From Clostridiales bacterium (GTDB lineage Bacteria > Bacillota > Clostridia > Lachnospirales > Lachnospiraceae), in the NCBI GenBank assembly GCA_018372435.1, contig JAHAJA010000018.1, positions 1 through 64,000 on the forward strand: 64,000 nucleotides of DNA, read 5' to 3'. Of the stretch, positions 1-7,941 are shown one piece after another. The translations under genes and the position numbers were made by a program. Position 1 is the first letter of the stretch. Each line of letters begins with the position of its first letter. The notes beneath the pieces were generated by a model. That model was not told the DNA's origin, did not search any database, and saw only the letters and a program-made list of their open reading frames with translations.

Positions 1-51
1 TTAAGGGAGGTAAGACTCTTTATTAAGTTTACCCCAAAATCAGCATAGAAA

Positions 52-210
52 CTAAATAAAAAAAGCTTGACTTTCCTTAGCAGGTTTGACAAAGAGCCTT
101 TTTTTCTTAAAGGACCGTATTTCAACTTGTCTGAAATCACCCTTGATTTCCAATTCCCCCGTCGTTAAACTACCATGTTCTCCACTACGGACTAGAACCT
201 CAACGTAATA
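52..210 (-). pseudogene. Orphan 3' coding remnant, family unknown
   Basis: On the minus strand, 52 sense codons run from an in-frame stop at 211-213 to a TAG at 52-54, with no plausible start codon. The translation looks like protein rather than noise: it begins YYVEVLVRSGEHGSL and ends RLFVKPAKESQAFFI, rich in charged residues. It lies just beyond the ppdK terminator in the same orientation. I do not recognise the family. It could be the tail of a decayed gene or mobile element whose 5' part is lost, or a chance open stretch. Confidence 0.3.
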
Positions 211-221
211 TTAATTTTGAG

Positions 222-263
222 TAAAAAAGAAGCACTCTATCATTTTTGAGGTGATAGAGTGCT
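222..263 (-). terminator. Terminator of ppdK
   Basis: A 12-13 bp stem (AGCACTCTATCA paired with TGATAGAGTGCT, loop TTTTTGAGG) is followed on the minus strand by CTTCTTTTTTAC, 21 bases after the ppdK stop. Confidence 0.85.
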
Positions 264-284
264 CTATTTTTCATGTTAGCCTGC

Positions 285-2909
285 CTATTCTTGATTAAGT
301 GCTGCCTGAGCTGCAGCCAAACGAGCGATTGGTACACGGAATGGTGAACAAGATACATAATCAAGTCCAATCTTGTGGCAGTATTCTACTGAAGATGGAT
401 CTCCACCATGTTCTCCACAGATACCAATATGTAAGTTAGGACGAGCAGCTTTTCCTAATTTAATTGCTGTTTCCATTAATTTACCTACACCAATTTGGTC
501 AAGTTTTACGAAAGGATCGTTTTCAAAGATCTTAGCATCATAGTAAGCATCTAAGAATTTACCAGCATCATCACGAGAGAAGCCATATGTCATCTGAGTT
601 AAATCGTTTGTACCAAAGCAGAAGAATTCAGCTTCTGTAGCGATTTCATCAGCTGTTAGAGCAGCTCTAGGGATTTCGATCATTGTACCAACTTCATATG
701 TCATATCAGAACCAGCTGCTTTGATTTCAGAATCTGCTGCTTCAACAACCATCTTCTTAACATAAACCAATTCCTTAGTATCACCAATTAATGGAATCAT
801 GATTTCTGGTTTGATTGTCCAATCTGGATGAGCTTTCTTTACATTGATTGCTGCACGGATAACAGCCTTAGTTTGCATCTTAGCGATTTCCGGATAAGTA
901 ACAGCAAGACGACAACCTCTATGTCCCATCATTGGGTTGAATTCATGTAAAGAAGCGATAATTGCTTTGATCTTCTCAACAGATTTACCTTGAGCATCAG
1001 CAAGTTTCTTAATATCTTCTTCATCAGTTGGAACGAACTCATGTAGTGGTGGATCTAAGAAACGAATTGTAACTGGGTTACCTTCAAGAGCTTCGTATAA
1101 TGCTTCAAAATCACCTTGTTGTACTGGAAGAATCTTAGCAAGTGCTGCTTCTCTTTCTTCTACAGTATCTGAACAAATCATTTCACGGAATGCATCAATT
1201 CTATCGCCTTCGAAAAACATATGCTCTGTACGGCAAAGACCGATACCTTCTGCTCCAAGTTCTTTAGCTTTCCTAGCATCTGCAGGAGTATCTGCATTTG
1301 TTCTAACTTTTAATCTTCTATATTTGTCTGCCCATAACATAATTCTTTCTAATTCACCAACGATTGTAGCATCAACTGTTGGCATAGCACCATCATAGAT
1401 ATAACCTGTAGAACCATCGAAAGAAATGATATCTCCTTCATGATATTCTTTACCAGCTAATGTAAATACTTTATTCTCTTCATCCATAATGATTTCTGAA
1501 CAACCAGATACACAGCAAGTACCCATACCACGAGCAACAACTGCTGCATGTGATGTCATACCACCACGAGCTGTTAAGATACCTTGAGCTGCTTTCATAC
1601 CTTCGATATCTTCTGGAGAAGTTTCAAGACGTACTAAAACAACTTTTTCTCCTCTATCTGCCCATGCTTTTGCATCATCAGCAGTGAATACAACTTTACC
1701 ACAAGCTGCACCTGGAGCTGCTGCAAGAGCTTTCGCAATCGGAGTTGCTTTCTTCACTGCATCTGTATCAAATTGTGGGTGAAGTAACGTATCAAGATTT
1801 CTAGGGTCGATCATCTTAATAGCTTTTTCTTCTGAGATCATTCCTTCATCTACTAAATCACAAGCGATTTTAAGAGCCGCTTTAGCAGTTCTCTTACCGT
1901 TACGAGTTTGTAACATGTAAAGTTTTTTATCTTCGATTGTGAATTCCATATCTTGCATATCTCTATAGTGATCTTCAAGTTTATTACAGATTTCCATGAA
2001 TTCATCATAAACTTCTGGCATTATTTCTTTTAATTGAGCAATTTTTTGTGGTGTACGAACACCAGCAACAACATCTTCACCTTGAGCGTTCATTAAGAAT
2101 TCACCCATAAGTTTTTTCTCACCAGTTGCAGGGTTACGAGTAAATGCAACACCTGTACCAGAAGTTTCTCCCATGTTACCAAATGCCATCATCTGTACGT
2201 TAACAGCAGTACCCCATGAGTAAGGAATATCATTATCACGACGATAGATGTTTGCACGAGGGTTATCCCATGAACGGAATACAGCTTTGATAGCTCCCAT
2301 TAACTGTTCTTTTGGATCAGCTGGGAAATCAGAACCGATTTTTGTTTTATATTCAGCTTTAAATTGTTCTGCTAATTCTTTTAAATCTTCAGCTGTTAAA
2401 TCAACATCTTGAATGATGCCTTTTTCTTTTTTCATTTTATCGATAAGTTCTTCGAAGAATTTTTTACCAACTTCCATAACTACATCTGAATACATTTGGA
2501 TAAATCTTCTGTAACAATCCCAAGCCCATCGAGGATTACCCGATTTACTTGCTAATACATTTACAACTTCTTCATTTAAACCAAGATTTAAGATTGTATC
2601 CATCATTCCTGGCATAGAAGCTCTTGAGCCTGAACGAACAGATACTAATAATGGATTTTCTTTGTCACCGAATTTCTTTCCAGTAATTTCTTCCATCTTT
2701 GTGATGTGCTCCATGATTTGACTCATGACTTCATCATTGATTTTTTTTCCATCCTCATAGTACTGTGTACATGCTTCAGTTGTAATTGTGAAGCCTTGTG
2801 GTACTGGAAGTCCCAAATTAGTCATTTCTGCTAAGTTTGCTCCTTTACCACCAAGCAGATTTTTCATTCCAGCATTTCCTTCTGTGAATAAATATACCCA
2901 TTTTGCCAT
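285..2909 (-). CDS. ppdK: Pyruvate, phosphate dikinase
   Basis: This is an 874-residue protein of the usual PPDK length. It reversibly converts pyruvate, ATP and Pi to PEP, AMP and PPi; in anaerobic clostridia it commonly works in the PPi-linked glycolytic direction. The N-terminal ATP-grasp domain starts with KNLLGGKGANLAEM and contains GETSGTGVAF. The swivelling phosphohistidine domain has GGMTSHAAVVARGMG, whose His is the phosphorylated residue. The C-terminal PEP-binding TIM barrel carries GLCRTEHMFF, FGTNDLTQMTYG and the terminal CGEHGG motif. The start is supported by AGGAGGTAAGTTACATA directly upstream. The gene appears monocistronic, behind a long leader and in front of a strong terminator. 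Confidence 0.97.
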   Translation of the reverse strand: MAKWVYLFTEGNAGMKNLLGGKGANLAEMTNLGLPVPQGFTITTEACTQYYEDGKKINDEVMSQIMEHITKMEEITGKKFGDKENPLLVSVRSGSRASMPGMMDTILNLGLNEEVVNVLASKSGNPRWAWDCYRRFIQMYSDVVMEVGKKFFEELIDKMKKEKGIIQDVDLTAEDLKELAEQFKAEYKTKIGSDFPADPKEQLMGAIKAVFRSWDNPRANIYRRDNDIPYSWGTAVNVQMMAFGNMGETSGTGVAFTRNPATGEKKLMGEFLMNAQGEDVVAGVRTPQKIAQLKEIMPEVYDEFMEICNKLEDHYRDMQDMEFTIEDKKLYMLQTRNGKRTAKAALKIACDLVDEGMISEEKAIKMIDPRNLDTLLHPQFDTDAVKKATPIAKALAAAPGAACGKVVFTADDAKAWADRGEKVVLVRLETSPEDIEGMKAAQGILTARGGMTSHAAVVARGMGTCCVSGCSEIIMDEENKVFTLAGKEYHEGDIISFDGSTGYIYDGAMPTVDATIVGELERIMLWADKYRRLKVRTNADTPADARKAKELGAEGIGLCRTEHMFFEGDRIDAFREMICSDTVEEREAALAKILPVQQGDFEALYEALEGNPVTIRFLDPPLHEFVPTDEEDIKKLADAQGKSVEKIKAIIASLHEFNPMMGHRGCRLAVTYPEIAKMQTKAVIRAAINVKKAHPDWTIKPEIMIPLIGDTKELVYVKKMVVEAADSEIKAAGSDMTYEVGTMIEIPRAALTADEIATEAEFFCFGTNDLTQMTYGFSRDDAGKFLDAYYDAKIFENDPFVKLDQIGVGKLMETAIKLGKAARPNLHIGICGEHGGDPSSVEYCHKIGLDYVSCSPFRVPIARLAAAQAALNQE

Positions 2910-3053
2910 TATGTAACTTACCTCCTAATATTTTTTTCGTATGACACCTAGATCGCAAGTCAATGCATGATCTTTTTACACTATCTATGTGCAAATATTT
3001 AATTTGATAGCATGTGCCATACCAATATTAACCAGATTTTTTCTGATTTACTA

Positions 3054-3121
3054 GTGTACTTGTCCTATTTTTACCCCAAATGGTTTCAAGTACACGACAT
3101 AACAACATTTTATGTTATGTC
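3054..3121 (-). promoter_or_regulatory. Tandem hairpins in the ppdK leader
   Basis: GTGTACTTG (3054-3062) pairs with CAAGTACAC (3087-3095). Immediately next to it, with no gap, GACATAACA (3096-3104) pairs with TGTTATGTC (3113-3121). The pair lies 145-212 bases upstream of ppdK. It could be leader RNA structure or two operators; no known riboswitch class is recognised. Confidence 0.4.
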
Positions 3122-3442
3122 AGTCACCAAATTTATTATAGCATAGTTTGTATAGTTACGGAACATTTTTTTTTGTAATTTTTACTTACATGATATCTAT
3201 AAACCATTCTTATCCATATAGATTATGCACTTTGTCTAATTTGTTTATTTTTTTTAAAATTTGTTGTGCATATTATCTTGTTGAATTTTGAAACAATTCA
3301 ATAAACAGTATTATCCAATCTACTTAATTTGAACAATTTGCTTAAATATGGCATTTCGTGAATTTTTTATCCATTGCTAGTAATTCGACATTTTCTTTTC
3401 TTTTTATTTCTATTTATTATCTTTTATTGGCTATTCAAACGC

Positions 3443-3482
3443 AATAAACACAATATATTGTATACAATATATTGTGTTTATT
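3443..3482. repeat. Perfect 40-bp palindrome
   Basis: Each 20-base half is the exact reverse complement of the other, with AATAAACACAATATATTGTA as the left half. There is no spacer. It sits in a gene-free region and is not followed by a T-run, so it does not look like a terminator. Confidence 0.8.
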
Positions 3483-3569
3483 AGTCTTTGTTATTATTAT
3501 AACAATCTTTCATTGAATAATATTCCTTTTCTATACATTTATCCAATTCCATTCATTTTTTTATATCAC

Positions 3570-3611
3570 AAAAAACCCCCACAGAAAACATTTTTTCCAT
3601 GAGGGTTTTAC
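3570..3611 (-). terminator. Terminator of glyS
   Basis: On the minus strand AAAACCCTC and GGGGGTTTTTT flank a smaller inner hairpin, ending in a T-run, 17 bases past the glyS stop. Confidence 0.75.
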
Positions 3612-3627
3612 TACTATATTAAACTAA

Positions 3628-5016
3628 TTAAAATTCTAATTTCTTTTCAATATACTCTTTTAAGTCTGCAATCTTAACTCTTTCTTGTTCCATCGTGTCA
3701 CGATCTCTAACAGTAACAGAAGCATCTTCTTCTGATTCGAAGTCATATGTGATACAGAATGGAGTTCCGATTTCATCTTGTCTTCTATAACGTTTACCAA
3801 TGTTACCGCGGTCATCGTATTCGCAGTTGAAGTATTTACTTAAATCTGTGTAGATTTTTTCTGCACCTTCTGCTAATTTCTTAGATAATGGAAGTACACC
3901 AACTTTAACTGGAGCTAATGCTGGATGGAAATGTAATACGGTACGAACATCTCCCTCTCCGATTTCTTCTTCATCATAAGCACCACATAAGAACGCTAAT
4001 GTTACACGATCTGCACCAAGTGATGGTTCAATAACATATGGAACGTAACGTTTGTTTTGTGTATCATCAAAGTAACTCATATCTTCTTTTGATACATTTT
4101 GATGTTGTGTTAAATCATAGTCTGTTCTATCAGCGATGCCCCATAATTCTCCCCATCCGAATGGGAATAAGAATTCAATATCTGTTGTTGCTTTACTGTA
4201 GAAGGAAAGTTCTGCTGCATCGTGATCACGTACACGCATCTCTTCTTCTTTCATACCAAGATCTTTTAACCAATTGATACAGAATTCTTTCCAGTATGCA
4301 AACCATTCAAGGTCTGTATCTGGCTCACAGAAGAATTCTAATTCCATTTGCTCGAATTCTCTTGTTCGGAATGTAAAGTTACCTGGAGTAATTTCGTTTC
4401 TGAATGATTTACCAACTTGACCTATACCAAATGGAATTTTCTTTCTTGAAGTTCTTTGAACATTCTTGAAGTTAACAAAGATACCTTGTGCAGTTTCTGG
4501 TCTTAAGTAAACTGTATTCTTTGCATCTTCTGTTACACCTTGGAATGTCTTGAACATTAAGTTGAATTGACGGATATCAGTAAAATTATGCTTACCACAT
4601 GTTGGACAAGCAATTTGATGTTCTTCAATATATTTAGCCATCTCTTCATTTGACCAAGAATCTACAGAGCCTTCAATAGCAATACCGTTTTCAGACATAT
4701 AATCTTCAATAATCTTATCTGCTCTGAAACGTTCTCTACATTCTTTACAATCCATTAATGGATCAGAGAAGCTTCCTAGATGTCCTGATGCAATCCATGT
4801 TTGTGGATTCATAAGAATGGCACAATCAACACCTACATTGTATGGGTTTTCTTGGATGAATTTTTTCCACCATGCTTTTTTAACATTGTTTTTTAATTCC
4901 ACACCTAGGTTACCATAATCCCAAGTATTAGCAAGTCCACCATAGATTTCAGAACCCGGATAAACGAATCCTCTTGCCTTGGCTAATGCTACAATTTTTT
5001 CCATTGTCTTTTCCAT
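3628..5016 (-). CDS. glyS: Glycyl-tRNA synthetase (dimeric type)
   Basis: This class II aminoacyl-tRNA synthetase charges tRNA-Gly. At 462 residues it matches the single-chain alpha2 GlyRS of Gram-positive bacteria rather than the alpha2beta2 type. Class II motif 2 lies around [25 protein letters not shown] and motif 3 around IEPSLGADR. The conserved N-terminus [22 protein letters not shown] is complete, and CKEC and CPTC pairs in the insertion may bind zinc. The C-terminal anticodon-binding domain begins near [14 protein letters not shown] precedes the first ATG by about 11 bases; a second in-frame ATG four codons on is an alternative start. No T-box leader is visible. Confidence 0.97.
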   Translation of the reverse strand: MEKTMEKIVALAKARGFVYPGSEIYGGLANTWDYGNLGVELKNNVKKAWWKKFIQENPYNVGVDCAILMNPQTWIASGHLGSFSDPLMDCKECRERFRADKIIEDYMSENGIAIEGSVDSWSNEEMAKYIEEHQIACPTCGKHNFTDIRQFNLMFKTFQGVTEDAKNTVYLRPETAQGIFVNFKNVQRTSRKKIPFGIGQVGKSFRNEITPGNFTFRTREFEQMELEFFCEPDTDLEWFAYWKEFCINWLKDLGMKEEEMRVRDHDAAELSFYSKATTDIEFLFPFGWGELWGIADRTDYDLTQHQNVSKEDMSYFDDTQNKRYVPYVIEPSLGADRVTLAFLCGAYDEEEIGEGDVRTVLHFHPALAPVKVGVLPLSKKLAEGAEKIYTDLSKYFNCEYDDRGNIGKRYRRQDEIGTPFCITYDFESEEDASVTVRDRDTMEQERVKIADLKEYIEKKLEF

Positions 5017-5158
5017 TTGCTATTCAACCTCTCAAATCTTTTTTATATATCTTTTTCTATAGTTATCTGAAATTATATATGATAATTTTGTGTTTGTCCA
5101 ATCTATTATTATAATAATAAGTGAAACTATTCGTAACTACGTCTTTCACCTAGTTATA

Positions 5159-5767
5159 CTATTTCTTTTTCTCAAACACAACTACCGTTACGTTTTCTCC
5201 ATTGGCTTTTAATACATCTTTTTCTGCTTCTTGAGCATTGCTATAATATAAGATGGTTCCAGCAATTTTAATATCTAACGGTTCCTGAATGACTAGAACA
5301 GTTGCGCCTTCCTTACTTAGAGCAGTTTCTCTTGATACCGTATCACCACTTTTTGCGTCTACGAACTCTAACACAGAAAGAATGGAATCATCTTGTAATG
5401 CCTGAGATGTAGTGAGTAATTTGGCACTTATTCCATTAAATACAGAATAATCATCTATATCATTATAATTGAATACAACACTTGCTTTTTGATCCGCAAC
5501 ATGAATAGAATGCATCTTTATCTGACCTTCCCCATTCTTCTCGTTGTAATCGGTTACTTCTTCATTGATAAATGCTTCTAATTCTTCCTGACTATAATAA
5601 TCCTTATCAAAATCCTCAACTATCGATGATTGCACCGTGTTATCTTCTTTTATTACTATTGTATTCGTAGTAACATCCTCTGCATTGATAGAAACTTTAT
5701 TCTTCCCACAACCAGTCATAGCTATAAGAAATATTGTTCCTAACAGCACAAGTGTAACCTTTTTCAT
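5159..5767 (-). CDS. Putative lipoprotein of unknown function
   Basis: This 202-residue protein starts with a lipoprotein signal (MKKVTLVLLGTIFLIAMTGC; lipobox AMTGC), so Cys20 is the likely lipidated residue and the protein should be anchored outside the membrane. The rest is acidic and soluble, with no motif I recognise. It lies between glyS and recO on the same strand with its own Shine-Dalgarno. Its function is unknown. Confidence 0.8.
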   Translation of the reverse strand: MKKVTLVLLGTIFLIAMTGCGKNKVSINAEDVTTNTIVIKEDNTVQSSIVEDFDKDYYSQEELEAFINEEVTDYNEKNGEGQIKMHSIHVADQKASVVFNYNDIDDYSVFNGISAKLLTTSQALQDDSILSVLEFVDAKSGDTVSRETALSKEGATVLVIQEPLDIKIAGTILYYSNAQEAEKDVLKANGENVTVVVFEKKK

Positions 5768-5843
5768 TCATTGTACCTCCCCACTCGTTATTTATCCATC
5801 CCTTGTAATTGTAACCTTAAATAACCATATTTTCAATAGCAAT

Positions 5844-6584
5844 TTAAAACATATCAAGCATCTCCAAGGTTTTGAACTCCTTGTCAATATACATAGTTAG
5901 ATAATGTTTCATACAATAACGCAGTTCTGATAATACCGAATCGGATACCGTAAATGTATATAATTTTTCAATTGATGATGCAATAATAAACTGCATAGCA
6001 TAGATTGTAGAATCTTGTAGATGTATAACTCGCACTTCCTTAGTTAAGCAGTCCGAACAAACTAATCCTCCACTAGATAAACTTAACGCATTTAACTTCT
6101 CTTTCTTACCACACTTAACACATTCAAATACTTGAACCGCTTCCCCGTTCAATGTCATCATTTTAAGTTCGAATATGTATCGGATGAGAGGATACGGTAT
6201 GGTTCCTTTCGTAAGCGCTCGTAACGATTGGTATAGGAGTTTTAATATAGCTGACTCATCTACATTCTCTCTTGTTAGATACTCCGCAAATTCACAAAAA
6301 TACAGCCCATACGTTACCGCTTCTAAGTTATTACGTAGTTCAACAAAATAATTCTGTACATCACAACCATTTACTTGGTAGGAAGTTCTGCCTTCATAAA
6401 TTGTAAATTGACCAAAGGTGAATGGTTGAGCGCATGCAAGTAAGGCGCTATTTTGTTTTCTAGCGCCTTTTGCAAATGCTGTTATTTTTCCGCGTTCTTT
6501 CGTTAAGAGTACTACCCTCTTATCATACTCACCAACTGGCATTGAAGCCAGTACTATTCCCGTTACAATCACTGGTGAAACCAC
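5844..6584 (-). CDS. recO: DNA repair protein RecO
   Basis: RecO binds single-stranded DNA and with RecR loads RecA at gaps. The N-terminal OB-fold begins VTGIVLASMPVGEYDKRVVLLT. The C-terminal domain has a zinc-type cluster (CVKCGKK...CSDCLTKE). I chose the GTG at 6584 (246 residues): AGGTGG lies five to six bases upstream and the product then begins exactly where RecO proteins do. A longer reading from 6656 would add 24 atypical residues. The start lies inside the upstream yqzL-like gene, so the two are probably translationally coupled. era follows upstream, the usual era-recO order. Confidence 0.93.
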   Translation of the reverse strand: MVSPVIVTGIVLASMPVGEYDKRVVLLTKERGKITAFAKGARKQNSALLACAQPFTFGQFTIYEGRTSYQVNGCDVQNYFVELRNNLEAVTYGLYFCEFAEYLTRENVDESAILKLLYQSLRALTKGTIPYPLIRYIFELKMMTLNGEAVQVFECVKCGKKEKLNALSLSSGGLVCSDCLTKEVRVIHLQDSTIYAMQFIIASSIEKLYTFTVSDSVLSELRYCMKHYLTMYIDKEFKTLEMLDMF

Positions 6585-6720
6585 TTTCTCCACCTTCTCT
6601 GACTTGATTATTTTCTTCTTCCGCATCATCCATATGTTCACTTGTACAAGCAACATAATTCAAATAGTCTGAAATATTTCCTGACTTTTCAAATTCTGAC
6701 CAATAATTATCTTTTTTCAT
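6529..6720 (-). CDS. YqzL-like small protein
   Basis: This 63-residue protein has the N-terminus YWSEFEKSGNISDYLNY, which matches the W-x-x-F-x-x-[ST]-G-x-[IV]-x-x-Y-L pattern of the YqzL family encoded next to recO in Bacillus. AGGGGG lies nine bases before the ATG. Its last 18 codons overlap the start of recO in another frame. The C-terminal tail, acidic then Gly/Ser/Asn-rich, is longer than in Bacillus and may simply follow from the overlap. No function is established for the family. Confidence 0.75.
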   Translation of the reverse strand: MKKDNYWSEFEKSGNISDYLNYVACTSEHMDDAEEENNQVREGGESGFTSDCNGNSTGFNASW

Positions 6721-6851
6721 TTATTAGCGCCCCCTAATTCTTTTATGTTCTTTCTAAACAACGTTATTGTTGTTCTATTCATTAGGTTGCCCATTTCTGT
6801 ACTACCTTATTCTAATTATATAAAGATACTAACTTTTTATAGATTAACTTA

Positions 6852-7760
6852 TTATTCGATTTCTCGTTTGCTATATCCATAATTCTTAAGTAAGAAGTCA
6901 CTGTCTCTCCAGTCTTTCTTAACTTTTACCCACAATTGAAGATTTACTCTCATATCAAGTAAGTTCTCGATTTCTTGGCGTGCTAACGTTCCGATTTTCT
7001 TTAACATTGCGCCTTGTTTACCAATAACGATTCCCTTATGAGAATCTCTTTCACAGACAATCGTAGCATCGATGTCAACAATATTGCCCTTCTTACGTTC
7101 CTTCATGCTTTCTATAGACACAGCTATACCATGAGGAATCTCTTCATCAAGTAGACGAAGTGCCTTTTCACGAATTAATTCAGCAACAATTTGTCTTTCC
7201 GGTTGGTCTGTAATGGTATCTTCATCATAAAATTGTGGACCTTCTGGAAGATAATTAAAGATTGCTTTCATTAAGTTCTCTTTGTTCTCACCATTAAGTG
7301 CGGATACCGGCACTATTTCTGCAAAATTGCAGATATCTTTATACGCACCAATGAAGGTTAAGATTTCTTCCTTCTTAACTGTATCAATCTTATTAATTAC
7401 TAAGATAATTGGAGTTTTAACACGTGTTAATTGTTCTGCTATGTGTCTTTCCCCTGCTCCAATGAATGTTGATGGCTCAACTAACCATAAGATTACATCT
7501 ACTTCATTCAACGTTCTCTCTGCCACTGTTACCATATATTCTCCAAGCTTGTTTTTTGCTTTATGAATACCTGGTGTATCAACAAATATAATTTGTCCAT
7601 CTTCACATGTATATACTGTTTGAATACGATTTCTTGTAGTTTGTGGTTTATCCGAAGTGATCGCAATCTTTTGACCTATTATTTGATTCATAAGCGTAGA
7701 CTTACCAACATTTGGTCTACCTATTAGTGTAACAAAACCTGATTTATATATATTCTTCAT
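6852..7760 (-). CDS. era: GTPase Era
   Basis: Era is a ribosome-assembly GTPase that binds the 3' end of 16S rRNA. G1 is GRPNVGKS, G3 is DTPG, G4 is NKID, and SAL occupies the G5 position. The C-terminal KH domain has the GXXG-type loop in IVIGKQGAMLKKIG. I chose the internal ATG at 7760 (302 residues), giving the family start MKNIYKSGFVTLIGRPNVGKS. The longer reading from 7814 would run into the palindromic repeat at 7812-7861. The gene lies upstream of yqzL-recO, the common Firmicutes order. Confidence 0.96.
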   Translation of the reverse strand: MKNIYKSGFVTLIGRPNVGKSTLMNQIIGQKIAITSDKPQTTRNRIQTVYTCEDGQIIFVDTPGIHKAKNKLGEYMVTVAERTLNEVDVILWLVEPSTFIGAGERHIAEQLTRVKTPIILVINKIDTVKKEEILTFIGAYKDICNFAEIVPVSALNGENKENLMKAIFNYLPEGPQFYDEDTITDQPERQIVAELIREKALRLLDEEIPHGIAVSIESMKERKKGNIVDIDATIVCERDSHKGIVIGKQGAMLKKIGTLARQEIENLLDMRVNLQLWVKVKKDWRDSDFLLKNYGYSKREIE

Positions 7761-7811
7761 CCTATCCCATGCATATCGCAACCCCTGCGATATTGCCATA
7801 TTTAATATAGT

Positions 7812-7861
7812 CAATTACGAGACTCTTTATGATGTAGATATGGAGAAGAGTTTCGTAATTG
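7812..7861. repeat. Short palindromic copy of a MITE-like repeat
   Basis: CAATTACGAGACTCTT (7812-7827) pairs with AAGAGTTTCGTAATTG (7846-7861), with one mismatch, around an 18-base loop. The right end TGGAGAAGAGTTTCGTAATTG-type sequence matches the end of the 200-bp hairpin element at 42017-42216 with only a few changes, so this looks like a shortened copy of the same family. Confidence 0.6.
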
Positions 7862-7875
7862 TCTATTAATTAAAA

Positions 7876-7931
7876 GTGTGAAAGTTGGCAACGCATGGTC
7901 CCTTTCTTTAGTGTCGTTTAACCTTTCACAC
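7876..7931 (-). terminator. Probable terminator of the M16C peptidase gene
   Basis: GTGTGAAAG and CTTTCACAC form a nine-pair stem with a large loop, followed on the minus strand by TTTTAATTAA. Confidence 0.55.
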
Positions 7932-7941
7932 TACTATTTCT

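Larger units (their letters stand above)
2910..3568. other. Long AT-rich ppdK-glyS intergenic region
   Basis: No gene is visible in about 660 bases. The ppdK leader side holds two back-to-back hairpins (3054-3121). Further upstream is a perfect 40-bp palindrome (3443-3482). The remainder is AT-rich and probably contains the ppdK promoter, which I cannot place with confidence. Confidence 0.6.

Noticed and set aside
5017..5158. T-box or glycine riboswitch before glyS
   Set aside because: The leader is short and AT-rich, with no T-box sequence, terminator hairpin or paired glycine aptamer.
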